A DNA stretch of 13,218 bases from Roseburia sp. (GTDB taxonomy: Bacteria > Bacillota > Clostridia > Lachnospirales > Lachnospiraceae). Numbering within the stretch: position 1 is the stretch's first letter; every line of letters begins with the position of its first letter. Position numbers and translations under genes: made by a program. The stretch covers positions 1 to 13,218 of the forward strand of contig DMYD01000004.1 of the NCBI GenBank assembly GCA_003483745.1. The letters run 5' to 3'. Below are positions 1 through 5,556 of this stretch, piece by piece. The notes below the pieces were generated by a model. It worked only from the letters and a program-made list of their open reading frames with translations, had not been told where the DNA came from and did no database searches.

Positions 1-81
1 GCGGGTGTGGCGGAATTGGCAGACGCGCTAGATTTAGGTTCTAGTGTCCCCGACGTGCAGGTTCAAGTCCTGTCACCCGCA
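1..81 (+). tRNA. tRNA-Leu (anticodon UAG)
   Basis: The sequence folds as a class II tRNA. The acceptor stem pairs 1-7 with 74-80 in seven perfect pairs, with A81 as discriminator. The anticodon stem pairs 28-32 with 40-44 around loop 33-39, giving anticodon TAG at 35-37, which reads CUA-type leucine codons. A long variable arm (about 45-56) is typical of tRNA-Leu, and the T stem pairs 57-61 with 69-73 around TTCAAGT. The terminal CCA is not encoded; the DNA continues with TT after A81. The gene starts at base 1, so its promoter and any upstream tRNA genes lie outside the window. An integrase remnant just downstream suggests its 3' end has served as an attachment site. Confidence 0.97.
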
Positions 82-90
82 TTGATTTAA

Positions 91-148
91 AATAGCCGGA
101 AAGTCGAGATTTTATTGTAAAATCAAGCTTTCCGGCTATTGTTTTGCT
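91..148 (+). terminator. Long hairpin after tRNA-Leu, probable terminator
   Basis: Bases 91-103 are perfectly complementary to 128-140 (13 bp, core TAGCCGGAAAG). An inner hairpin pairs 108-114 with 118-124 around a 3-base loop. GTTTTGCT follows on the plus strand, so the U tract is weak. The position, 10 bases past the tRNA, fits a tRNA transcript terminator. It could also stop leftward transcription from the integrase remnant. Confidence 0.7.
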
Positions 149-176
149 CTAAAATATCTGGTCTGTTTATTTAAAA

Positions 177-222
177 TTTGTCATATTTATATCTTTTTTG
201 TCACGGAATTTGTCATGACAAA
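177..222. repeat. Cluster of TTTGTCA repeats next to integrase remnant
   Basis: TTTGTCA occurs at 177-183, 197-203 and 209-215 on the plus strand, and once inverted (TGACAAA) at 216-222. Short clustered repeats beside an integrase gene are the usual form of recombinase arm-type sites. That role is inferred from position; no family consensus was recognised. Confidence 0.4.
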
Positions 223-225
223 TTC
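206..225. repeat. Perfect 20-bp palindrome
   Basis: GAATTTGTCA (206-215) is followed directly by its exact reverse complement TGACAAATTC (216-225). The right end touches the stop codon of the integrase fragment (complement of 225-227). With no spacer it suits a dimeric DNA-binding protein or recombinase better than an RNA hairpin. Confidence 0.6.
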
Positions 226-455
226 TAAAATAATATCTTTGACAATGCATCGGATGCTTTGTCCTGAGAGGTTTTTAATTTATCTTTCATAGTATGGCGG
301 TATACATTTTTCATAACATAATCTGTTTCCCATCCGCCCATCTCAAGAATATCTGCTTCTGGAATATTTAAAGATGACATGTAGGACGCAAAATAGTGAC
401 GGAGTTTGTGAATGGAGAAGTGGGGCATATCCAGCTTGTCCTGCAACCTGTTCAT
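225..455 (-). pseudogene. Tyrosine recombinase (phage-type integrase), C-terminal remnant
   Basis: This is the catalytic C-terminus of a tyrosine site-specific recombinase of the phage/ICE integrase family, which cuts and rejoins DNA through a tyrosine. The 76 residues contain H-K-L-R-H at about residues 17-21 (box II, HxxR with following His), then GGW at about 40-42 (the His/Trp position) and VYRH at about 51-54, where Y is the expected nucleophile. Full-length relatives have roughly 350-400 residues, so the arm-binding domain, core-binding domain and box I arginine are missing. In the same minus-strand frame a stop lies about 11 codons upstream of the ATG at 455. No ribosome binding site is evident. 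The fragment points toward the tRNA-Leu 144 bases away, the usual orientation of an integrase beside its attachment site. Almost certainly non-functional. Confidence 0.8.
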
Positions 456-682
456 AAAAATTAACAGGTATACTAAGATTTTCTAATTTTCTCCCAAAGT
501 CACAAAAATAGTTTATAAAACATATAAAAATGACCATAACATAACATGAAAAAAAATTGATGAAAATTGCAAGATATGGTATACTAAAAAGAAAGAGCTT
601 TCAACAATCTATGTAGGACAATCTATATACATCATGTTTGTAAGTTCCGTGAGATTAAAGTATGTAAGTGGGAGGAAGATTT
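456..682. other. Non-coding stretch between integrase remnant and chemoreceptor
   Basis: AT-rich sequence with no convincing gene. A minus-strand open frame here (343-537) is out of frame with the integrase remnant and resembles nothing recognisable. The right half holds the promoter and leader of the following chemoreceptor. Confidence 0.6.
557..585 (+). promoter_or_regulatory. SigmaA-type promoter of the Cache chemoreceptor
   Basis: TTGATG (557-562) and TATACT (580-585) are separated by 17 bases, and TGG directly before the -10 gives an extended -10. Transcription would start near 592, leaving a leader of about 90 bases. No sigma-28 (flagellar) promoter motif was seen. Confidence 0.65.
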
Positions 683-1348
683 ATGAACAATGTAAAAGTA
701 CAGACAAAGCTGATAATTGTAATGCTGGCGACAATCATAGCACTGGTGCTGTGTGCAGTTATTTCATCAGAAAGCATGAAACAGCTGCAGAGCAAAGCAT
801 TAGAGACGTTGGAAACGGATGAGCGCGAAGCTTACGATGAACAGATCAAACAGCAGGTGAACAATGTGATTTCACTTTGTCAGACAATTTACGATCAGTA
901 TCAGGCTGGCGTGTATACGGAAGAAGAAGCAAAGAAGTTAGCAGCAGATGAGATCAGACAGCTTCGTTATGGAGATGCCGGATATTTCTGGGTGGATCAG
1001 TATGATGGAACCAATGTGGTGCTCTTAGGAAATGACACGGAAGGCACCAATCGTATGGAGACGAAGGATGCCAATGGATATCAGATGGTAAAAGAGATCA
1101 TTCGTGTCGGACAGGAGGCAGACGGAGGATATACGGATTATGTATTCCCGAAGGAAGGGGAGACAGAACCATCCCCGAAGCGTTCCTACAGCAAAGCATT
1201 TGAACCGTTTGAGTGGGTGATCGGAACCGGAAATTATACTGATTATATTGATGATAAGGTTGCATCAATTGAAAAAAGTTTTTCTTCCTATGTATCTACA
1301 AGACAGGCTGTGTTTATTGCTTCAACCGTAGCAGAGGGGGAGTGGTAG
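683..1348 (+). CDS. Methyl-accepting chemotaxis protein, N-terminal part (TM1 and Cache sensor) of a frameshifted gene
   Basis: This is the sensing half of a transmembrane chemoreceptor. The ATG at 683 is preferred because GGAGG lies at 671-675; the GTG at 668 would put that site inside the gene. Residues 9-28 form the first membrane helix. Residues about 40-195 form an extracytoplasmic single-Cache (Cache_2-like) ligand-binding domain, with the typical GDAGYFWV stretch at 97-104 and FEWVIGTGNY near 176-185. The frame then enters the second membrane helix (FIASTV) and stops at 1346-1348 after AEGEW. The rest of the receptor lies in the -1 frame from about 1339. Adding one G to the run at 1336-1340 restores a hydrophobic helix and a receptor of about 592 residues. 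The ligand is unknown; Cache_2 domains often bind small organic acids. Confidence 0.85.
   Translation: MNNVKVQTKLIIVMLATIIALVLCAVISSESMKQLQSKALETLETDEREAYDEQIKQQVNNVISLCQTIYDQYQAGVYTEEEAKKLAADEIRQLRYGDAGYFWVDQYDGTNVVLLGNDTEGTNRMETKDANGYQMVKEIIRVGQEADGGYTDYVFPKEGETEPSPKRSYSKAFEPFEWVIGTGNYTDYIDDKVASIEKSFSSYVSTRQAVFIASTVAEGEW
1334..1348 (+). other. Frameshift site in a G run inside the second membrane helix
   Basis: The 0 frame reads GAG GGG GAG TGG TAG. Stepping back one base after GGG (1337-1339) reads GGA GTG GTA GTA TTT and continues into the downstream half. The run at 1336-1340 is five G; six would make the gene continuous. A base-call error, a true mutation, slipped-strand variation or ribosomal slippage would all look the same here. 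Confidence 0.8.
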
Positions 1349-2460
1349 TATTTCTTCTGATCCTGATCATTATCAGCATTATAAAACCTCTCAAGAAATG
1401 TATCAGTTCGATCGGAGTCATGGAGCAGGGAGATTTTTCACAGTCACTTGGAACTGCATTGTTGAAACGACGTGATGATTTCGGAAAGCTGGCATCATCC
1501 TTAGAGTCCATGAGGAATGAGATGGGCGGTTTGATCGGTGAGGTTAAGAATCAGGCAACTGAGATTACTGGAATGGTACAGGAAATTGATGCAAATATCC
1601 AGGCATTAGATGAGGAGATTGAGAATGTTTCCGCAACAACGGAAGAACTTGCTGCCGGTATGCAGGAGACAGCAGCTTCCTCCGAAGAAATCAATGCAAT
1701 GTCACATGAGATTGAGAGTGCGGCAAAGAGTATTGCAACACGTTCCCAGGATGGTGCAACGGAGGCAGATGATATCCGTGACCGCGCTGTAGGCATTAAA
1801 AAGACCACAACAGAAAATGATGAGCGTACCAAGGCAATCCATGCCGAGATTAATGAAGGACTGACAAAAGCACTTGAGGATATTAAGGTAGTTGATCAAA
1901 TCAGTGTTCTGGCAGAGTCCATTATGGAGATTACCGGACAGACCAACCTGTTAGCACTCAATGCATCCATTGAGGCAGCGCGTGCGGGAGAGGCAGGCAA
2001 AGGATTTGCAGTTGTTGCAGATGAGATCAGGGTACTTGCAGAGCAGTCAAAGGCAGCAGTTGTACATATCCAGGATGTAACAAAGAATGTGGTTGAATCG
2101 GTAACAAATCTTGCAGACGGAGCAAAGAAGTTGTTAGAGTTTGTTGGAACCGACGTGGTAGACAGTTTTGCGGGATTCTCCAATATGGCGGATTCTTACA
2201 GCAATGATGCGGGCAGCATTGATGCGCTGGTAACTGATTTTTCAGCATCCTCAGAGCAGCTGTTAGCATCGATCAACGGTGTTATGGATGCCATCGGCGA
2301 GGTAAGCAAGGCAGCTACGGAGGGAGCAACCGGTACGAACGATATCGCAGAGAAAACAGGTGTTGTGGTAGAGAAAGCAGCTGAGATCAAAGAAAAGGCC
2401 GAAGCAGCACATGCGGCAGCTGATAAGTTGCAGCAGAATGTGGAGCATTTCATTGTATAA
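1342..2460 (+). CDS. Methyl-accepting chemotaxis protein, C-terminal part (TM2, HAMP, signalling domain) of a frameshifted gene
   Basis: This is the signalling half of the split receptor. It begins inside the second membrane helix (VVFLLILIIISII), followed by a HAMP linker starting at KPLKK and running to about residue 65. A long helical coiled-coil signalling domain follows. Its hairpin tip carries the nearly invariant QTNLLALNASIEAARAGE followed by GKGFAVVADEIRVLAEQS, which contacts CheW and CheA. The Glu/Gln-rich flanks would hold the methylation sites for CheR and CheB. No C-terminal CheR-tethering pentapeptide is seen; the protein ends NVEHFIV. No ribosome binding site suits an independent start at GTG 1342, so this piece is probably made only by a restored or shifted reading frame from 683. 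Without TM1 and sensor it would not be a normal receptor. Confidence 0.85.
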   Translation: MVVFLLILIIISIIKPLKKCISSIGVMEQGDFSQSLGTALLKRRDDFGKLASSLESMRNEMGGLIGEVKNQATEITGMVQEIDANIQALDEEIENVSATTEELAAGMQETAASSEEINAMSHEIESAAKSIATRSQDGATEADDIRDRAVGIKKTTTENDERTKAIHAEINEGLTKALEDIKVVDQISVLAESIMEITGQTNLLALNASIEAARAGEAGKGFAVVADEIRVLAEQSKAAVVHIQDVTKNVVESVTNLADGAKKLLEFVGTDVVDSFAGFSNMADSYSNDAGSIDALVTDFSASSEQLLASINGVMDAIGEVSKAATEGATGTNDIAEKTGVVVEKAAEIKEKAEAAHAAADKLQQNVEHFIV

Positions 2461-2500
2461 TAATTAAAAAGTATTGTAGCAGGAATAATAAAGTTAACGA

Positions 2501-2546
2501 AAAAAAGCGGATAACAACAAGAGAAAAAGTTGTTATCCGCTTTTTT
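2501..2546. terminator. Bidirectional terminator between convergent chemoreceptors
   Basis: Bases 2501-2518 (A6 then GCGGATAACAAC) pair perfectly with 2529-2546 (GTTGTTATCCGC then T6) around a 10-base loop. The A run on one side and T run on the other give a U tract in both directions. That suits the plus-strand gene ending at 2460 and the minus-strand gene ending at 2554. Confidence 0.95.
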
Positions 2547-2553
2547 CAGTTAG

Positions 2554-4665
2554 TTATTCACCCTGGTAGTTATTGCGTACATACTGCTCAACTGCTGTGT
2601 TATCCTCCGGCATACGGCAGCCGACAATAAAGATATTTTCATCATCGGTACTTCGGATGATATGACCTTCTAACTGGCGGGCATTTTCCACCGGAAGATC
2701 AGGAATCGATAAGGTGATATCAGAACCGATCGCACTGGCAAAGAAATTATCGCGGACACTGAATGCAAAGCCGCCGGCGCTGAGATTGATCATTTGTCCA
2801 TTATATTGTTTACCGGTCTGTTTTACCGTGATCGTACACTTGTTAGAGAGTGGCATACGAGGATATTTGCGTCGGTTGACAACCTTTGGATTGGTTGAAA
2901 CTGTAATCTTATACATATCGGATGACTGACCGCGCATTGTGGATATTTCTGCATTTTCCCAGATATAAAGTGCATTTGTTACAGAAACCTGCAATTCATA
3001 AGTGAAATTCTTATTTCTGGTATCAATTGAACTGCCGGAAGGAACATGCAGACGCGCTGTGATTCCACCATCTAAGGATTCTGCCACTTCGCCGTGAGCG
3101 GTGAAAGAAGAACTGCCGTTCTTTGCAATCAGGACGACTTTCATGCCGGGTTTGGCATCGCCGATTCCCATGAAACCGCCGGTACCAAGTTCTCCCATCA
3201 GTTTTCCAACGATTGTTTCAATCTTGTTTACATTGATGGCAGATTCTTCGTATTTGCTAAGCATGGTACGGGAGACATCGTCTGACTGGTTGATACATTT
3301 TGTCATGACATCCATGGTGTCACAAACCTGTTTCATATTGTCGACCATATCCTGGTTGGAGGATTCCACATCTTTCATGGCACCATCGATTACTTTAATA
3401 TTTTCACCGAGTGTTGTGGAGTCCTGTGTGATACTGGAAACACTGTCTTTTACAAGTGTCAGTTTTTCACGTGTTGTCTGGATCAGGTCGAGTGTCTGTG
3501 AGATGGATTGTGTCATTTTTCCGGAGGTCTCATCTAAATGGATCAACGCATCACGGATGCGGCTGGAAGAATTCTTTGTCTCTACGCTGAGCCCCTGAAT
3601 CTGGTCAGCTACAACAGCAAATCCTTTTCCGGCAGTACCGGCCCGGGCGGCTTCTATAGAGGCGTTTAAGGCAAGGAGATTTGTCTGGAAAGTAATACCT
3701 TCGATCGTTCCGGTCTCTTCCTTTACCATGTCAAAATCCTGTTTGAAGTTCTCTAAAACCTGTTCGACCTGTGAGGACAGATCTGCCATTGTGTTGGTGG
3801 TAGTCACAACATCGGCAAGCTCTTCCGCACTTAAATTTGCGTGTTCGATGGATTCCTGAATGAGATTTACCATCTCTGCGATCAGAGTTGCTACGTTTTG
3901 CACCTGTGTATTGATATCGGAGGTTTTATCCATGGAGGACATCGTTTTGGTATAGAGAATATCATTATTCTGGGTAAGCTCTTCCATGCTTTTTACAACG
4001 GAATCGGCCCCCTGCTTGTTTTCATCAGCAAGTTCGCGGACAACGGTAACACCGTCCACGATGGAACTGCTGGCGCCTTTTACCTGTCCGACGGTAGTTA
4101 CCACGCGGTCTAAATTATCCCGGATGGAGTTGACGAGTGCGCCGTCAGATTTGTTTAAATGGTCGATGGAAACAACGTAACAGATATAGCAGAGCAATAT
4201 CGTGGAGATCTGAAGATAGTAATCGTTTTGCGCAATGTTCGGGTTGATCCCATAAACATTATGTAAGATAAGATGGACAATCACAATGAGCTCATTGGCG
4301 ATACCGCACCGGATCATATATTTACGATCTTTAAAGAGAATCAGCATACTTGTAAGCGGCAGAATATAGCCAAACGCGATTGCAGAATCGGTGGTCAGGA
4401 TCACATAAGTGTAAAAAGCACCATAACCGACAGCAACAATTTCCTTATATATAGAGGAAGATTTTCCGTTGATCTTTAACACGAGAATACCAATGAAAAA
4501 AGGAATCCATGCCATAAGAAGAAAGGTTGTGTAATATTTTGCCGAGTGAAGCCCCTGAGATGTTTCAGAGCCATAAGACAAAGTCATGATGGCGATTAAG
4601 ATCAGCCAGACCGTCCTCGCTTTTGCATTTGACTTTGCTTTGAAATACGATTCGTTATATTCCAT
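2554..4665 (-). CDS. Chemoreceptor with six-helix membrane sensor and C-terminal PilZ domain (c-di-GMP-binding MCP)
   Basis: Chemotaxis transducer of 703 residues. The ATG at 4665 is chosen because CGGAG (complement of 4671-4675) lies at proper spacing; an in-frame ATG at 4698 has no such site. About six hydrophobic helices lie at 18-33, 46-63, 73-91, 95-112, 118-138 and 149-168 with only short loops, so there is no large external sensor. There is no obvious HAMP. Residues about 175-490 form the MCP signalling domain, with QTNLLALNASIEAARAGTAG at 327-346 and GKGFAVVADQI after it. Residues about 505-595 resemble the YcgR N-terminal domain. A PilZ domain follows with RRKYPR at 598-603 (RxxxR) and NLSAGG at 627-632 ([D/N]xSxxG), the two c-di-GMP contact motifs. 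The protein should couple c-di-GMP to CheA/CheW signalling. It converges on the Cache receptor and shares its terminator. Confidence 0.93.
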   Translation of the reverse strand: MEYNESYFKAKSNAKARTVWLILIAIMTLSYGSETSQGLHSAKYYTTFLLMAWIPFFIGILVLKINGKSSSIYKEIVAVGYGAFYTYVILTTDSAIAFGYILPLTSMLILFKDRKYMIRCGIANELIVIVHLILHNVYGINPNIAQNDYYLQISTILLCYICYVVSIDHLNKSDGALVNSIRDNLDRVVTTVGQVKGASSSIVDGVTVVRELADENKQGADSVVKSMEELTQNNDILYTKTMSSMDKTSDINTQVQNVATLIAEMVNLIQESIEHANLSAEELADVVTTTNTMADLSSQVEQVLENFKQDFDMVKEETGTIEGITFQTNLLALNASIEAARAGTAGKGFAVVADQIQGLSVETKNSSSRIRDALIHLDETSGKMTQSISQTLDLIQTTREKLTLVKDSVSSITQDSTTLGENIKVIDGAMKDVESSNQDMVDNMKQVCDTMDVMTKCINQSDDVSRTMLSKYEESAINVNKIETIVGKLMGELGTGGFMGIGDAKPGMKVVLIAKNGSSSFTAHGEVAESLDGGITARLHVPSGSSIDTRNKNFTYELQVSVTNALYIWENAEISTMRGQSSDMYKITVSTNPKVVNRRKYPRMPLSNKCTITVKQTGKQYNGQMINLSAGGFAFSVRDNFFASAIGSDITLSIPDLPVENARQLEGHIIRSTDDENIFIVGCRMPEDNTAVEQYVRNNYQGE

Positions 4666-4727
4666 AAAATCTCCGTTCCTGCGCAGTTCACTGTGCATAT
4701 CTTTTGTACAAATTAGGACTAAAGTAA

Positions 4728-4771
4728 TGCTGTCAATCAGATTTTAAGTTTATATCTGGCTGCTGTCAATC
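4728..4771. repeat. Direct repeat TGCTGTCAATC, 33-bp period, over the promoter
   Basis: The 11-base word TGCTGTCAATC occurs at 4728-4738 and 4761-4771. The second copy contains the -35 box and the first covers the expected start site. A 33-bp period is about three helical turns, so it could be a two-site operator, or a tandem -35 element left by duplication. Confidence 0.45.
4741..4769 (-). promoter_or_regulatory. SigmaA-type promoter of the PilZ chemoreceptor
   Basis: On the minus strand TTGACA (complement of 4764-4769) and TAAAAT (complement of 4741-4746) are spaced by 17 bases. Transcription would start near 4734, giving a leader of about 70 bases. So this receptor can be expressed independently of the small gene upstream. 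Confidence 0.6.
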
Positions 4772-4773
4772 CT

Positions 4774-5064
4774 TTACAACAATAAAGACTGAAAATAATC
4801 TTTCTTTTTTTCCCAGTTGTCATTGAGCCAGTTCACAACCTGCACTTTTCCGTCTTCTGTAAAGGGAAAAGTGGCGGAAATCTTTAAAGAATCGTCCGTG
4901 ACCGCAAAATTATAAGGTCCCGGCCAGTAAGTGGCACGGAAAATGTCGGTATCAGATTCTTCCTCGTGATCCTTCTGGATCAGATAGCGCATCCCTTTAT
5001 AGCTGCCGGTAAAATTCTCCTTTTTATAAAAGTTAAGGTTTAATACATCTTCCGGGGTAATCAT
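4774..5064 (-). CDS. Small conserved-looking protein of unknown function
   Basis: A 96-residue soluble protein with no signal peptide or membrane helix. The ATG at 5064 is preceded by AAGGAGA at good spacing, so it is very likely translated. The sequence is rich in aromatic and charged residues: NFYKKENFTGSYKGMRYLIQ near the N-terminus, WPGPYNF in the middle, then TFPFTEDG and WLNDNWEKK near the end. The alternating beta-like segments followed by a helical tail suggest a small alpha/beta fold. I do not recognise a named family; from memory, similar short proteins occur in Lachnospiraceae, which is unverified. It shares orientation with the PilZ chemoreceptor 108 bases downstream and could be partly cotranscribed, although that gene has its own promoter. 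No function is proposed. Confidence 0.75.
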   Translation of the reverse strand: MITPEDVLNLNFYKKENFTGSYKGMRYLIQKDHEEESDTDIFRATYWPGPYNFAVTDDSLKISATFPFTEDGKVQVVNWLNDNWEKKKDYFQSLLL

Positions 5065-5341
5065 AATGCTGTCTCCTTTATAGAAAAATGAATGGGATTA
5101 CAAAGTATCCTTATTATAACAGTTGCCAAAAGAGATGGAAAGAATCATAATGGAAAAATACTTATTATATAGAAGAAATAAGAAAAATGTGGAATCTTTA
5201 GCGGAATATAAATATTCCAAATAATTGAAATAATGAAAGAAAATTCGTACATTTGACGAATATTTTGAATGATAATACAAAAATATGGAAATAGATGGGA
5301 AAGACGTTATATTTATACATATCCCAAAATGAGAAAAAGTA

Positions 5342-5369
5342 TTGACAAAAAACGGCTCGCATGTATAAT
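5342..5369 (+). promoter_or_regulatory. Strong sigmaA promoter upstream of oppA
   Basis: TTGACA (5342-5347) and TATAAT (5364-5369), both perfect consensus, are separated by 16 bases. Transcription would start near 5376, giving a leader of about 180 bases before oppA. It is the best promoter seen in front of the opp operon. Confidence 0.8.
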
Positions 5370-5411
5370 AAAAAAAGTGTTGTTCGTCGGGAACAAACAG
5401 TTGTATATTTT

Positions 5412-5450
5412 AAAGTGCAACGGGCAAGGAGGTCTGTTGGCACTTTTTTT
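5412..5450 (+). terminator. Terminator-like hairpin in the oppA leader with a Shine-Dalgarno sequence in the loop
   Basis: AAAGTGC (5412-5418) pairs with GCACTTT (5440-5446). After a single bulged G (5439), AACGG (5419-5423) pairs with CTGTT (5434-5438) using one G-U pair. The T run spans 5444-5450. The loop (5424-5433) contains AAGGAGGT. It could end a short RNA of about 75 bases made from the promoter at 5342, or attenuate oppA expression. Confidence 0.6.
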
Positions 5451-5501
5451 GCTTATACAAAAATATTTTAGTACGATAACGTGCTACAACAATAATGTTA
5501 T

Positions 5502-5521
5502 AAAGACGCCATGGCGTTTTT
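5502..5521 (+). promoter_or_regulatory. Second short hairpin before oppA
   Basis: AAAGACGC (5502-5509) pairs with GCGTTTTT (5514-5521) around loop CATG, with one G-U pair. The T residues lie in the stem, so it is a weak terminator at best. It ends 35 bases before the oppA start and just upstream of its ribosome binding site. Confidence 0.35.
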
Positions 5522-5556
5522 ATATATAGAACAATTTTCTATAAGGAGGAACTATT

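Larger units (their letters stand above)
5065..5556. other. Divergent intergenic region upstream of oppA
   Basis: About 490 AT-rich bases between the leftward small gene and rightward oppA. On the minus strand a TATAAT (complement of 5113-5118), with only a weak -35, probably serves the small gene. An inverted repeat ATTCGT (5243-5248) / ACGAAT (5256-5261) with a 7-base spacer is a possible operator. The right part holds a strong rightward promoter and a structured leader, listed separately. An 86-codon open frame at 5269-5529 starts upstream of that promoter and has no recognisable content. Confidence 0.6.

Noticed and set aside
3101..3598. 165-codon plus-strand frame opposite the PilZ chemoreceptor
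   Set aside because: It lies wholly antisense to a gene with clear domains, has no ribosome binding site, and its Ser-rich composition is what the complement of a helical MCP domain gives.
4666..4698. Eleven-residue N-terminal extension of the PilZ receptor
   Set aside because: The ATG at 4665 has a CGGAG site at proper spacing; the one at 4698 does not.
5471..5490. Flagellar sigma-28 promoter (ACGATAA) before oppA
   Set aside because: There is a partial -10 likeness only; no TAAA-type -35 at the required spacing.
5269..5529. 86-codon ORF upstream of oppA
   Set aside because: The ATG at 5269 lies upstream of the best promoter and lacks a ribosome binding site. Only the last 30 codons from TTG 5437 have a Shine-Dalgarno sequence, treated as a hypothesis in the findings.
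5533..5548. CodY-like box before oppA (AATTTTCT...)
   Set aside because: Only the left half matches the AATTTTCWGAAAATT consensus; the right half has too many mismatches to call a site.
5376..5556. Known riboswitch in the oppA leader
   Set aside because: The hairpins do not match the c-di-GMP, preQ1, glycine or T-box consensus features I know; no aptamer core was recognised.
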